Source: Ichthyophis bannanicus (Eukaryota; Chordata; Amphibia; Gymnophiona; Ichthyophiidae). Taken from it: a DNA stretch of 64,000 bases. A model generated the notes under the pieces. That model ran no database searches. It saw only the letters and a list, made by a program, of their open reading frames with translations, and was not told the origin of the DNA. The translations under genes were made by a program, and so were the position numbers. The number at the start of each line of letters is the position of its first letter. The stretch's first letter is position 1. The DNA is taken from positions 390,235,289 through 390,299,288 of the forward strand of contig CM066033.1 of NCBI GenBank assembly GCA_033557465.1. Reading direction: 5' to 3'. Positions 22,189 to 32,169 of the stretch are shown one piece after another.

Positions 22189-23167
22189 CTGCAAACAGAA
22201 ACATCGTAAAGTCACACGTGAGATGATGGACCCATGGAATCACTGATGTAGCAACATCCAACTGGACAGCAGAGAAGCATGGACACACACATATGATGTC
22301 ACATCATTGCACACAATGGCAGTGCACCAGAGTCTGATGCTGGGAGACCCAGAGCCCCAGGGAAGGCCAATGGGGGCAATGCATACCTATGGTACCATGC
22401 CCAAAGACAAGTCGCAAACCTGTGCCCAGACAGCAGCAGAGATGCGCAGTTGTGCAAGTATGTGACTGTCATGATACAGTGCACACAGAGCATAGGCCAA
22501 TGGAACACATCCCCGGGGGGGCCAGGTGGGAGTGGCAGTGGAGACAGGATAAAGTGGACAGACATGCAGCATACATGTGTGATAGCAGGTGCGCCTACAG
22601 CTCAAGACACATTTCACCCCCTACATGGCGAAAGAGAGGAGGCCCCATACACACTGTACACCATGTGGATGGTTCTGTGCCCCCAATCCTCCCCCCCTGG
22701 ATGGCACATGCACAAACCTGTGGGACATGGGGTGGGAGAGGGACACACCCCACAGGCAGACATATGTACAACTGCCCGTGCAGTATGGCCGAGGCCAGGT
22801 GCAGGAGCCATGGGCAAGCCAGAGGTGTCACACGCAGCCATGGAGGGGACACACCATACGCGGCCAGAGTGCCCCTGGACACGGGAGCTTGGTAAGTGAA
22901 CAGCAGAGGCAGGGAACAGCCCACACCACATGTGAGCCGGGACACCCAGATGAGCACTAACACACACATGGTAGGCAGAGAGATGTGTGGCAGCGCACAG
23001 AGATATGTGACCCCATCCCAGGTGACAGGGTGTGATGTAGTGTGAGGCCCACAATAGGCTGCACCAGGAAATACCACCACAATGTCAGGCATGCAGAGGA
23101 CACAGGTGACAATGGTGCCCCGTCAACCATATGCGGTAGGCGCACGTTAGAAATGGTGAATACCCAC

Positions 23168-23978
23168 CCAGCAGGATGTAGTCCTCATATTGTCCGGCCT
23201 CAAACTGGCCGAACAGTGCCGAGTGCTGCAGGATATAGGAGTCATGGGCTGACCCTGGGAACCGTGGAACCACATTCAGAATATGCATACTTGCATCACA
23301 AACAACCTGCACATTCAGGGAATGGAAGTGTTTGTGGTTGCGGTACACAACCTCCCTGTCGCGTGGCGGGACCAGGGCAACATGTGTGCAATCTATAGCT
23401 CCCATCACATATGGTATCCCTGCAATCCACTGGAATGCCTGTCCCAGGGCCACCCAATGTTGCCTACCATTGGGAATTGCAATGTAATTCCCAACCCGGC
23501 TGACAATGGCCCACAGTACCTGGTGGAGACAGCGAGAGAATGTTGGCCTTCTCATCCCACCCACTGCGGCCACTGAGGATTGGAAACAGCCAGAGGCAAA
23601 GAAATGTAGGGCAGCCAGGAGCTTGGCCAATCCCGGTATAGCACGTGACCGGGCAGTCTGGGGCTCGAGGTCAGGTCTGAGATCCTCGTAGAGCTCCCTA
23701 ATAGCCCCTGTGTCCAGCCGGTAGAAGGAGATTACCTGGTCCTCTCTCATGTCCTGGAGCATGGGCCTGGGCCTGTAGAGGCATTGCAGGCGGGGCCATG
23801 CCTCAGCACGCCTACGGCACCGTTGTTCTCCCACACCAACCTGTGGACCCCCCACAGCTGCAGGCCTGAGTTGCAGCGGGATAGCACCCATGCCCAGTGC
23901 TGCAGCCCCAGGTACATCATCTCCCTCCTCCGGAAAGCGCAGCCCAGCCAGCTTGAACAACCACCGCACCACCTGCAT
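23168..23978 (-). CDS. Harbinger transposase, exon 1 (HARBI1-like DDE nuclease)
   Basis: This enzyme would excise and insert the element by DNA cleavage at its terminal repeats. The minus-strand frame starts at an ATG at 23978. After a Gly/Pro-rich leader it has a helical region at residues 78-165, including 'PTFSRCLHQVLWAI' (helix-turn-helix-like), then 'GAIDCTHVAL' (D196) and 'FPGSAHDSYIL' (D246). The donor GTGGGT begins at 23167. The intron of 979 bp ends at 22189. The spacing D-50-D-62-E fits Harbinger nucleases. The start could be further upstream if a 5' exon exists. A divergent promoter region separates it from the Myb-like gene. Confidence 0.85.
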
Positions 23979-24678
23979 TCACAGTCTGAGCCATGATAGA
24001 CACAGGATGGAGGACAGGTGGATGGGAAATAGGGTGCGGGGCGGGGACGGAAATCACAGTAATAATATACAGTAATAATACACACCTGTCCATCAGAAAC
24101 CAGAGGAGCCAACACCCTGTACGTATCGACGCAGCACGCGCGGGAGAGTGCGTTCCCACAATGCATCCAACGAAAGGCATCTACGTGTGTCCCTGTGACA
24201 CAGCAGGGTGTAAAGATACTGCGTAGTACACCCCATTCCACACCCAGATGCCAAGGTGGGACAGGCACGCAAGACGCGTTCCCACGCGCGTACACATAGC
24301 GTGCAACGTACGTTTGACATAATGTGCGCGACACAAATTGCATGATCCCCAAACGCGCATGGTAATGCGCCGACAAACAAAATAACATTGCGATCCTGTA
24401 GAGCATTTGAGTAAGCAGCAGAAACCATGATGGCGGTAGGAGGGCGCGTGTATGGTGCGATGCACACCACTAGTGCCAATACCGAAGAATACTAGAACGC
24501 TGCCATCCGTCCATATTAACGCACATAGGATATGTCACCATGACATGTACCTGCGTGCGCAAGAGGAACGCGTGTCGCACGGCACATACGCAACGCGCGT
24601 AGAGCCACACCCAAGGTATACCTATAAATATAGTGAGCTCAAAATGGCAAACACCTCAGCACACATAACCGCAAAAGT
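23979..24678. promoter_or_regulatory. divergent intergenic promoter region of the Harbinger core
   Basis: About 700 bp lie between the divergent transposase and Myb-like genes. It is rich in ACGCG/CGCGC words (24120-24600), consistent with an unmethylated CpG-type promoter when active. A TATA-like TATAAATA lies at 24623-24630 for the Myb-like gene. For the transposase I see only TA-rich stretches (about 24058-24085), and no box I would defend. Confidence 0.5.
24623..24630 (+). promoter_or_regulatory. TATA-like box of the Myb-like gene
   Basis: TATAAATA lies 49 bp before the ATG at 24679. An initiation point about 25-30 bp downstream would make that ATG the first in the transcript, bypassing an out-of-frame ATG at about 24644. 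Confidence 0.55.
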
Positions 24679-25252
24679 ATGGAGTGCAGCAACAGAGGAA
24701 CACAGGAGGCTAGAGCAGAGCAACCACCACACCCACCAGTGCCAAACCCTGATGGCGACGGAGATGACGAGAGGCCAGGCCCATCTGGGGCACAGCAAAA
24801 CCCCAGTGAACAGCCCATGGGTGCATCAGGGCAGAGGCTGCACAGGACCCCAGTGCCAGAGGAGGTCCGGAGGAGGGCGGTGCGCTTCAGCCAGGAGGAG
24901 AATGATCTCCTCCTGGCCAGCGTCCTCGAACACTATGACCTGCTCTTTGGATGCCTCAGCTCAACCATGACAATTGCCACATGCACCAGGGCATGGGCTG
25001 AGGTGCAGGCAGCAGTGGCATCTGCAGAGGGATCCCATCGGGATGTAGAGAGTTTAAGAAAGCGCTATTGCGACATAAAGCACAACATACGTACCGAGCT
25101 CGCCAGGGAGAGGCGTGGGGCACAGGGCACTGGAGGGGGCCCAGCACAGGTGGCCAACTTAACTGATCTTGAGCGGCGCCTGGTGGAACGACTGGGGCCG
25201 ATGTATATCCATGGCCTGCCCCCTGCGTTGGACACAGCGCACCCACATGCCG
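24679..25252 (+). CDS. Harbinger Myb/SANT-like protein, exon 1
   Basis: The partner protein of Harbinger elements; in known systems it binds subterminal DNA and carries the transposase into the nucleus. It starts at ATG 24679, after a Pro/Asp-rich leader. Residues about 69-142 form a Myb/SANT-like trihelix domain: 'RFSQEENDLLLASVLEHYDL', 'TRAWAEVQAAVASAEG', 'RDVESLRKRYCDIKHNI'. 'SLRKRYCDIKHNI' is the recognition-helix region. The donor GGTATGTG, with GT at 25253-25254, ends the exon in phase 1. All three exons join in frame to give 403 residues. Confidence 0.82.
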
Positions 25253-25850
25253 GTATGTGTGAGTGAGTTGCACCAGTGGGAGACACCACACGCACATGTG
25301 TAGGGGCGGACCAAGGGTGGGGTCGGGGGCATTACGTGGCTGATCGGGAACCGGGGGGGTGACACAGGCATAGAGGCAGCTGCTGGTTCACGACCCATGG
25401 GGGGGACGTGTCGACGGTGGGCAGGGGGCGGCACAGTGCAGTGGATGGGTGTGGGGGCAAGGGGACAGGCCCACAGTAGCAGCAGAGGCTGACAATGTGT
25501 TGCAGGGGATACGGTGCAGGGCTGGCGGGGGCAGCAGGGCCACACGGGTAGTGACGTGGGCAACCGGGAGGCACACTGCACCTGTGCCTACCATGGTCAG
25601 TGGTTGCAGGGATGAAGGCGGTGATGGGGTTGCATGGGGTGTGTGGCAGCATGCAAGTGGGGGAGGGGGGCCCTGGTAGTGCAGGGCACAGGGGCCACCG
25701 GCATGGATAGAGCACTAATGTTGAGGGGGGCACAGGGGCCCTGGCCCAGACCCATGCGGCTCACCCACACACATGCACCTGTAGGGGGGTGCGATGGGGG
25801 TAGACAGGCAGTCACGCCCCATCTGACCTATGTAACATTGTGCCCTACAG

Positions 25851-26156
25851 GTGACATTTGCTCCATTGACGCGCCAGAGGAGGTGGCAGAGGACACAGAC
25901 CCCGGGCTGTGCTTCCAGATGGACCCTGTGCCAGAGGTGGCCCAGGTGGGAGCGGGGGGTCCAGCCCCACCCCCGGGGGAGGACAGCAGGCAGGGCCCAC
26001 AGCCTGCACAGGACAGCGCACCACCCACCACTGCAGCCACGGGGGAGGTGGCTGTGGATGAGGAACAGCGGACCAGGCAAGCTGCGCTGGCTGCAGTGGC
26101 AGAGGTGATTGGAGAGATGCAGGCACACTCAGCGGCGGCACGGAGGGATGCAGAGG
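25851..26156 (+). CDS. Harbinger Myb/SANT-like protein, exon 2
   Basis: The acceptor TGTGCCCTACAG ends at 25850, and the donor GTGAGT starts at 26157. It begins 'GDICSIDAPEEVAEDTDPG' after the split glycine. The exon is acidic and Pro/Gly-rich, ending with an alanine-rich helix ('RQAALAAVAEVIGEMQAHSA'). An acidic linker followed by a helical C-terminal region is usual for this family. Exact function unknown; likely protein contact. Confidence 0.8.
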
Positions 26157-26247
26157 GTGAGTGTCCAACTGTGTTAGGGTGGCGATGCCTCTGTACAGGT
26201 GGTGGATGGTTCCCTGTCTCACAGTGCACAACCTGCTTTCCCCACAG

Positions 26248-26579
26248 GTATACGGCATGTACTGCGGGCGGTGGTTAGAGAACAGTGCCGCCAACGCCAT
26301 GCAGCATACCGCCTGCAGCGCACCATGTCGGGGGTCCTGGCGGGGGTGCAGGACCTGGCCTCATCGTCCCAGTGCATGGCTGCCAGCCTGGAGCTGCTGG
26401 CGGCAGACAGAGGGCCACCCACTGGACAGCAGTGGCCACCGCCACCACCACCACCACCACCACCACCATCACCAGTGGCAGCGGCAGCAGCAGCAGCAGC
26501 AGCAGCAGCGGCAGGCATGCCACCAGCACCACGGGGTGGGAGGGGCCGCACAAGGCGTGGCAGGGGGAGGGGGAAATAA
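26248..26579 (+). CDS. Harbinger Myb/SANT-like protein, exon 3
   Basis: The acceptor TTTCCCCACAG ends at 26247. It reads 'GIRHVLRAVVREQCRQRHAA', then a runs-rich tail: a proline run coded by CCA/CCG repeats at about 26438-26468, an alanine run coded by GCA/GCG repeats at about 26478-26512, and a basic 'RGRGRTRRGRGRGK' end that could be a nuclear localisation signal. The stop TAA is 26577-26579. The trinucleotide runs are likely length-variable between copies. Confidence 0.8.
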
Positions 26580-26580
26580 A
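26575..26580 (+). terminator. AATAAA overlapping the Myb-like stop codon
   Basis: The hexamer includes the TAA stop. A GT-rich stretch (CATGTGTCCTGTGTTGCTTG, about 26610-26629) follows at normal distance for cleavage, so the 3' UTR would be very short. Confidence 0.55.
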
Positions 26581-27289
26581 TTGCTGCACAAGTGGCCGTA
26601 GCTGATGCCATGTGTCCTGTGTTGCTTGTGTGGGGCCACTATACACACAGTCCCCCCCATGTCCACCCCAGGGAATGACCCCATGCCACTGACGCAACCG
26701 GCCTGTGTCCCCCCCTTCCCCAGCTGTGTCCACCATGGGTAGACATCAGATCGGGTACCTTGTCATGCTGGCACCCCTCGTCCCTGGCTAATGGGGGCGT
26801 GGGTCACCATAGGGCCGCTCCGCGGTCTGTGTATCACCAGCCTCTCTCACCTATCGGTAGTCATTGCTTGGCGGTATGTGTGCATCTCACAGGGGACATG
26901 TAGTCAGGTTGCCAAGGGGTGAGGCACATGACAGATATGTATGTTACACAATGGTGCGGTGTCACCACCTACAGGATAGGTGTCCAGGTTTCAGGGACAC
27001 AGAGCATTCCCCGGGAACACCCAAACACCCAGCAATGTGTGTTTCTGGGGCCACCATAGTGCGGGATACACCGGTCCGTAGCAGTGGGGATAGCTTGTTC
27101 CCCTCTAGCCCTGCTGCCTGTGGCAGGTGACCACAGGTACCGTCATTGCCCACGACTGCATAGCCCCACACCAGCAACAGGTACCTGTGACCTACGAATA
27201 CGATGCGGGGTAGGTTAAAGCTCTGTTAGAGAGGCTGCGTTCATTCTCCAGTGCCCTCGCCCCTGCAGCAGGTGCTTAGTAGCTGGTGA

Positions 27290-28010
27290 TCGTTGAATTT
27301 CAGAATTGGCCCTTTGAAGAAGCCCTTTGTGTGGCGAAACGGAAGCCTCCGTCGGGCAAGTGGTACTATCGAAGATTGGGCGAGTGCTACTATTGAAGAT
27401 CTGTTGGATTGAAAAAAGGTTCTCCGTTGTTGTCCTGGATTAGAAGTTGACTGTTATGCGATTGAGCGTCGCTCGGACCTTCCTTATCAGCTGTTTGGTG
27501 TATCGTCTTTTACAGATAAGTGCTGTATGCTCTTTGTCTTGGATATGAAATAATTCTGTATGCCCTTATCTTTGTTTTTCTTCTATTTAGGAAGAGCGTT
27601 GAAGGTTCCAGCACTGTCTCTATCAGCATATTCATTATTATTGAGACGCTTTTTAATGTAATTTTTGTCTTGTATGTTGTATGAATGGTGTATGTTAGTA
27701 GGTCTTTGTAGATTTGATAAAGTATTCCCAGTGTTAGTATTGGTGTTTTGGAATTATCCTAATAGGTGAAATTGGTGGTTAGGTTAGGTGGCTATGGGAC
27801 CTGTGATGTAAGCGCCTGCTATTCCCTATAGTGATTTTTCACTACATGTGGGTTTTAGCCATCCTGAGGTCCTATTAGCCTTAGTGATTTATTGATACTT
27901 TTGTGTGTATTAGTTGAATAAAACGGTGTTGTGCAGAGCCTGTTGGTGGTATATGGATTGATGTTGCTCTGAGATAGCTTATTGTTTTGGTTTTCTATAC
28001 TACAGGTCCC
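27290..28010 (+). mobile_element. probable retroposed insert with a hammerhead-like 5' motif
   Basis: Composition changes from CG-rich transposon core to T-rich sequence at about 27290 and back at about 28010. The start carries a hammerhead-like fold (27308-27358). No coding capacity and no clear target duplication were found, so borders are approximate. Penelope-like elements are known to carry hammerhead ribozymes in their terminal repeats, which is one possible origin. Confidence 0.4.
27308..27358 (+). ncRNA. hammerhead-ribozyme-like motif
   Basis: The core reads TTGAAGA, stem II GCC/GGC, then GAA, stem III ACGGA/TCCGT closed by AGCC, and a GTC cleavage triplet at 27351-27353 followed by GGGC that can pair with CCCT upstream. 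C3 of the CUGANGA core is U here and one extra A precedes stem II, so this copy is probably inactive or weak. Confidence 0.4.
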
Positions 28011-29380
28011 CATCGGTGCCTCTATGTGATAGGTGGCCCCTGCAGATACCCTTAGCATTTGCCTGTGTCCATCTGTATATCACGTCTTGCCCGTGTGGGC
28101 TGTGATGCACCCGGAATAGTTCATACACTGTGTGGGTACCATGGTCACATGATTTCAGGTCCGGGGGGGGGGGGCAGGGGGTATTTGGGCCCATAGGCAG
28201 TTTGCGTACCAACACCCAACCCACCCTCTGTGGCTCAGGGTGGGAAACATGGTTTCCAAATAACGGGTTGACATTTTACCCTCTACACTGGTGACAGTAG
28301 AGGGAACCATTCACCCCAGTCCTGCCAGGGAATGGACACCCCACTAGGGCAGTCTATGCAGATCTGTACGCCTCGATACATTGGGCAGTGACAGACAGAC
28401 AGTAGACCTGGTACTGCGCAGCTGCCCCACACCACTATCTGACATCCTCCAGCAGCAAGCAAAGTGAATCACCAGCCACTGCACCCTGCAAGGTGTTCCA
28501 GCCACACACATACTAACTGCAGACAGCCTGCTTGCTAGTCCATAGTGCATGTTCCTGGAGGTGACGTGTGCACCCACACACCAAGCAGATGGGTGAGTGA
28601 TAGGGCTCCAGAGAACAGAACCCATATATCTCACTTCAGAAGGACACTATGTAGCATTATGGGGGAACCCAGCCATGCCGTGGTCACTGCACAGTCAGGG
28701 TGAGCATGACCACACAGCAGAACATGCCGTGGCCACCCTGTCTGTGTAGGTGGTGGGCAGGCCCTACAATGTCCCAGCCATTGCCCTGGGCCCTGTGCAG
28801 GTGCATCCTGCCCAGGCTGCCCTCTCCGGCTATACCCACAGTACCTTGCTCCTCATTATGCACATTGGCAGGCCAATACTAGCAACAGTGCTAGCGGTGT
28901 ATGCTGCAGAGGGTGTTGGCAAACGCAACACACTGGATAGACTGACACACACCCCCACACCTATGCCAGTATAGTGCACCAATATAGGCTTTTGGCAGGC
29001 CAGGACACCGCACCAGTCCTGGGCACAGTGCAGGCATGGCTATGGTATGCTGCACTGTTGGGGTCTCTTCCCAAGGTGGTGGACACTGTCAGGTTCCAGA
29101 CGTGACACACACTCCACAGACATCACAGAGGTTGGTATGGTACAGCACACTGGGCCACTTGTGCTAACATTAGGGATTGCTATGTGCCAGTTATCATAGC
29201 AACCTTTTGCTATCTGTGTACCGTATTCCCTGGTTTTGGGTGTCATTGCTAGGGTATGCAAGTGCTAGTATTGGGAGATGCACACAGGGCCCAACATCCT
29301 GCCTCTCCAGGACGCTGTGGCTAATGGAGCCTGTGGGTGTGGGTGTTTCCGCCCCTGTGGATCAATGCTCTTGGATAGGG
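28011..29380. other. Harbinger right-hand non-coding core
   Basis: No convincing coding frame. A G run of 11-12 lies near 28163. This is presumed internal Harbinger sequence, since it lies between the genes and the right subterminal repeats. Confidence 0.45.
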
Positions 29381-29727
29381 GTTCCCAACTCCGGTCCTGG
29401 TGGGCCGCAGCATGTTTGGGTTTTCATGCTGTTCCTGATGAATATGCATGAGATACATCTGCATACCATGGGGGCGGCGCATCGACATACAGCACAGGAA
29501 TCTTTATTGCAGACAGCATGGAACCTGAATGTTGTTTGGACCTCCATGACTGCCTTTGGGAGACTCTGCTCTTGGTAATGCGCCTGTTTGTGGTGTCTGT
29601 GCTCTGTGTGGTAAAATGTAGGTGTTCCAAACATGTTTATTCTATCAGCAATACAAGGTTCCATCTTTCTTACCGTGGTTTCTTACTGGTAAAAAGTATG
29701 GGAGAACAGAGTTGGCAGGGACCACAG

Positions 29728-29796
29728 CTCAGGATTGAACCTGTGACCTTCAGCTCCTGAGTGCACTGGCTGTGCTTACTGCGCCACAGGGACAGA
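29728..29796 (-). ncRNA. tRNA-like pol III module, right side copy 1
   Basis: The minus strand reads TGGCGCAGTAAGCACAGCC (A-box-like) and then GGTTCAATCC (B-box) with tRNA spacing. A D-arm-like GCGC/GTGC pairing is possible. It is more tRNA-like than the left-side modules and belongs to a different source tRNA. Confidence 0.5.
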
Positions 29797-30164
29797 TCAT
29801 TCCTTAGAGGTACCGTGACTGTTTGTCATACTGAGCCTGTCTGTTGCAGTGCAAGGCACCCACCTAGACCCGGCTAGGCCATGGTCTGCTGCAGCCAGGT
29901 GCCACTGCCCCCTCCACCATCTGTACGCCCTCCGCCACCATGCTAACATGTCCTTCTATTGGAAACAGCATGACACCTGCATGATTTGTAGCCCTCCCGG
30001 GCTGCATTTGGCAGACTCTGCTATCGGTAATGTGCCTGTTTGTGGTGTCTGTGCTCTGTGCTCTGTGCGGTAAAATGTAGGTGTTCCAAGCATGTTTATT
30101 CTATCAGCAATACAAGGTTCCATCTTTCTTACTGGTAAAAAGTATGGGAACAGAGTTGGCAGGG

Positions 30165-30235
30165 ACCACAGCTTGGGATTGAACCTGTGACCTTCAGCTC
30201 CTGAGCACACTGGCTGTGCTTACTGCGCCACACTG
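30165..30235 (-). ncRNA. tRNA-like pol III module, right side copy 2
   Basis: Same module as 29728-29796 one repeat unit further, with the same A-box and GGTTCAATCC B-box on the minus strand. Confidence 0.5.
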
Positions 30236-31259
30236 ATGCCACAGGGACAGATCATTCCCTGGAGGTACCATGACTGTTTGTCCTACTGAGCCTGTCTGTT
30301 GCAGTGCACGGCACCCACCTACATGGGTCTGGGCCGTGGCCTGCTATGGTCAGATGTCACTGCCCCCTCCGCCACCATGCTGCCATGCCCTTCTGCTGGT
30401 GGTGCTGGTGGTGGGCAGTCTCGGGCCATCCAGTGTGCGTGTAGGCAGCTGCCTATGGTATGGGTGGTGGGGTAGGGGTGCCTGGATGGATGCCCACACT
30501 TCCCTCCAGCACCGCCTGCCACTGTTCTGTGCCCTTAGGGGTGGCTGCTGGGTACTGTCCCCTGTGACACTGCGGGGGACACACTCATGCCCCTGTTTGG
30601 CCCTCAACAGTTGCAGTCTGGCTCTACTGTTTATGCATTCCTATGGGCCAAACTGAGCATCACCCTAGTCCCCACTGTGGCCCAGCTGCACCACAGCATG
30701 TGCCGCCTGCAGCCCTCTGTATCCCCTTTTCCAGCATCTGCCCAGTTGCCCTTTCTGACATGCCCACCCTGCTGTTGCGGAACATGTGCACGCCATGGGG
30801 AACCTGTTCAGTAACAAGGGGAAGCCCTGATCTGCACTATTTCACTGTGGCATCATTCACCTTCTATGGTGACTGAGCATACACCCTTCCACAGTTAATA
30901 TCTTTTTCTGAGGCTTTCTCAGTGGTATTTTTGTCTGTTTACCATTGATATCACTATTGGCTAGCTTGGTTATGTTATTTTCCTCGTTTCTTATGGTCAT
31001 TTTCACTGCTTATTTGCCCTTTTGTTCCATGCACATGTATCACACTTATCACATTTTGTTGGTTTCCCTGCCTATGCTGTACATTGCTGACGCTGAAATG
31101 GTTTCCCTCCCCTGCAAATGTGCATCTACCGGCAGGTTTTCAATCGCGGTAGGATTCACCCTTTGAGTTCAGCGCGTTGGTGTGCCTGGAGCCTCTCCCC
31201 GCCCACACTCCGCCCATTGACCCCTTCTCTCCGCCCTCTCTCCACCTTCTGCGGTGTTT

Positions 31260-31399
31260 TACTGCACCGCGGAACTTTACGATCGTTAACTTACGTTAAC
31301 GCGCATTATCAGACGTTAATGATCGTTAACACATCATAACGCACGTTAACATTGCTTAATGATCGTTAACGTTACATTACGCGCGTTATGTACCGTTAC
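31260..31399. promoter_or_regulatory. GTTAAC-rich subterminal motif cluster
   Basis: Within 140 bp next to the right terminal repeat, CGTTAAC or its complement appears at least five times, twice as ATGATCGTTAAC, with further CGTTAC/CGTTAT variants. A weaker cluster lies inside the left end (17545-17615). Myb-type proteins commonly contact GTTA/TAAC cores, so these are candidate binding sites. This is inference. Confidence 0.55.
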
Positions 31400-31421
31400 C
31401 GCAGTTTAGTAAACATCCCCC
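31400..31421 (-). repeat. Harbinger right terminal inverted repeat
   Basis: CGCAGTTTAGTAAACATCCC followed by CC, the complement of the left end. The adjacent 31270-31400 region is packed with GTTAAC-type words. Confidence 0.85.
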
Positions 31422-31424
31422 CAA
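31422..31424 (+). repeat. target-site duplication (right CAA)
   Basis: Right partner of the CAA at 17469-17471. The end of the element is ambiguous by one C because of a run of six C. Confidence 0.7.
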
Positions 31425-32110
31425 GTGTCACTGTCAAATAGAAATTACAAGAACAGAATACCTCAGCTCGGTTACACATGCAGAACATAGACCGTCACCA
31501 AACAAAGAACAAGGGATCACAATTTAGAAATAGAAAGACAATAATTAAACTGGGAACCCCAAAAGCCAAACTTGGAATGTACAACACCACTGCAGAAATA
31601 AAACTATAAATTAATTTCCTCTTGTACCAAAACATTAAGATGTTAGCGATGCACATTTCCCAGAGCTTCGTGGTCAAGTTATAGAGTGTAAAAATCAAAA
31701 AGGACAAAAAACTCACTCTAGCACAACACCATTTGTTTCTTCATTAAAACAACGTGTAGATTAACATTTCTGTTTGTGCTAATATGGAACGGGGGTGGCA
31801 CAGTCTCAGCCAACTCGGGCAAAGGCACAGATAATCGAGACGCAAGTCAAGATTTACTGCCAAACATAAGCCCATTAACATCAGTGACCAATTGCCTCCT
31901 CCACCATATGCACATTTAAACACACCATTGTAGCAAAAATTACAAATTGATTTCAAACGCAATTGCAGCCCAGCCCCAAATTGCAACACTTAGCTTGAAA
32001 AAAATCTTTAGGGGAATAGACCGCAAACTGCTGCCCTGACGTCAACCGTAGAGCTCACATACGTTTCGCAATCAAGTCGCTGCATCAGGGGAATTTACTA
32101 TAAAACAGAA
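31425..32110. mobile_element. right part of the older repeat hosting the Harbinger element
   Basis: Continues the left part that ends at 17471. Near its right end the minus strand carries a hammerhead-like motif (32033-32093). No intact coding frame. Confidence 0.5.
32033..32093 (-). ncRNA. hammerhead-ribozyme-like motif (minus strand)
   Basis: The minus strand reads CCCTGATG, a short GC/GC stem II, GCGAAACGT, a loop of about 18 bases, and ACGTC as stem III strand plus GUC triplet, then AGGG that can partly pair with CCC before the core. One extra C separates G8 and A9 of the core. Activity doubtful. Confidence 0.35.
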
Positions 32111-32169
32111 ACAAACATACACAATCAACCACAACTTTTGGGTTGGGGGTTGTTTTGTTTCTGGTTTTA

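Larger units (their letters stand above)
29516..30390. repeat. Harbinger right subterminal duplication (455-bp unit)
   Basis: Two units share long runs: TGCCTGTTTGTGGTGTCTGT at about 29582 and 30030, then CAAGGTTCCATCTTTCTTAC, then GATCATTCC at 29795 and 30250, then ACTGAGCCTGTCTGTTGCAG. The offset is 455 bp. Each unit contains one minus-strand tRNA-like module. A MITE fragment precedes the first (about 29385-29480). Confidence 0.75.
17472..31421. mobile_element. 13.95-kb Harbinger (PIF/Harbinger) DNA transposon, apparently complete
   Basis: The left end GGGGCATGTTTACTAAACTG at 17472 and the right end, whose reverse complement starts GGGGGATGTTTACTAAACTG, form 22-bp terminal inverted repeats with one mismatch. 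A 3-bp duplication CAA flanks the element (17469-17471 and 31422-31424), the Harbinger hallmark length, though CAA departs from the preferred TWA. Inside are a DDE transposase gene (minus strand) and a Myb/SANT-like gene (plus strand), the normal two-gene set, both free of stops. Unusual are the size, the long subterminal arrays (17660-19915 and 29516-30390) and many tRNA-like modules. Later insertions inside it are at 18988-19291 and probably about 27290-28010. Confidence 0.85.

Noticed and set aside
22389..23054. Overlapping long ORFs on both strands between the transposase exons
   Set aside because: They fall in the transposase intron; several frames on both strands are open together because of CA/TG-rich sequence, and none has a recognisable domain.
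26219..26736. Antisense ORFs with glycine and valine runs
   Set aside because: They are translations of the CCA/GCA repeats of the Myb-like exon 3 in other frames.
17685..30235. True tRNA genes
   Set aside because: A/B boxes are present but I could not fold convincing seven-base acceptor stems with full anticodon arms; kept as tRNA-like modules only.
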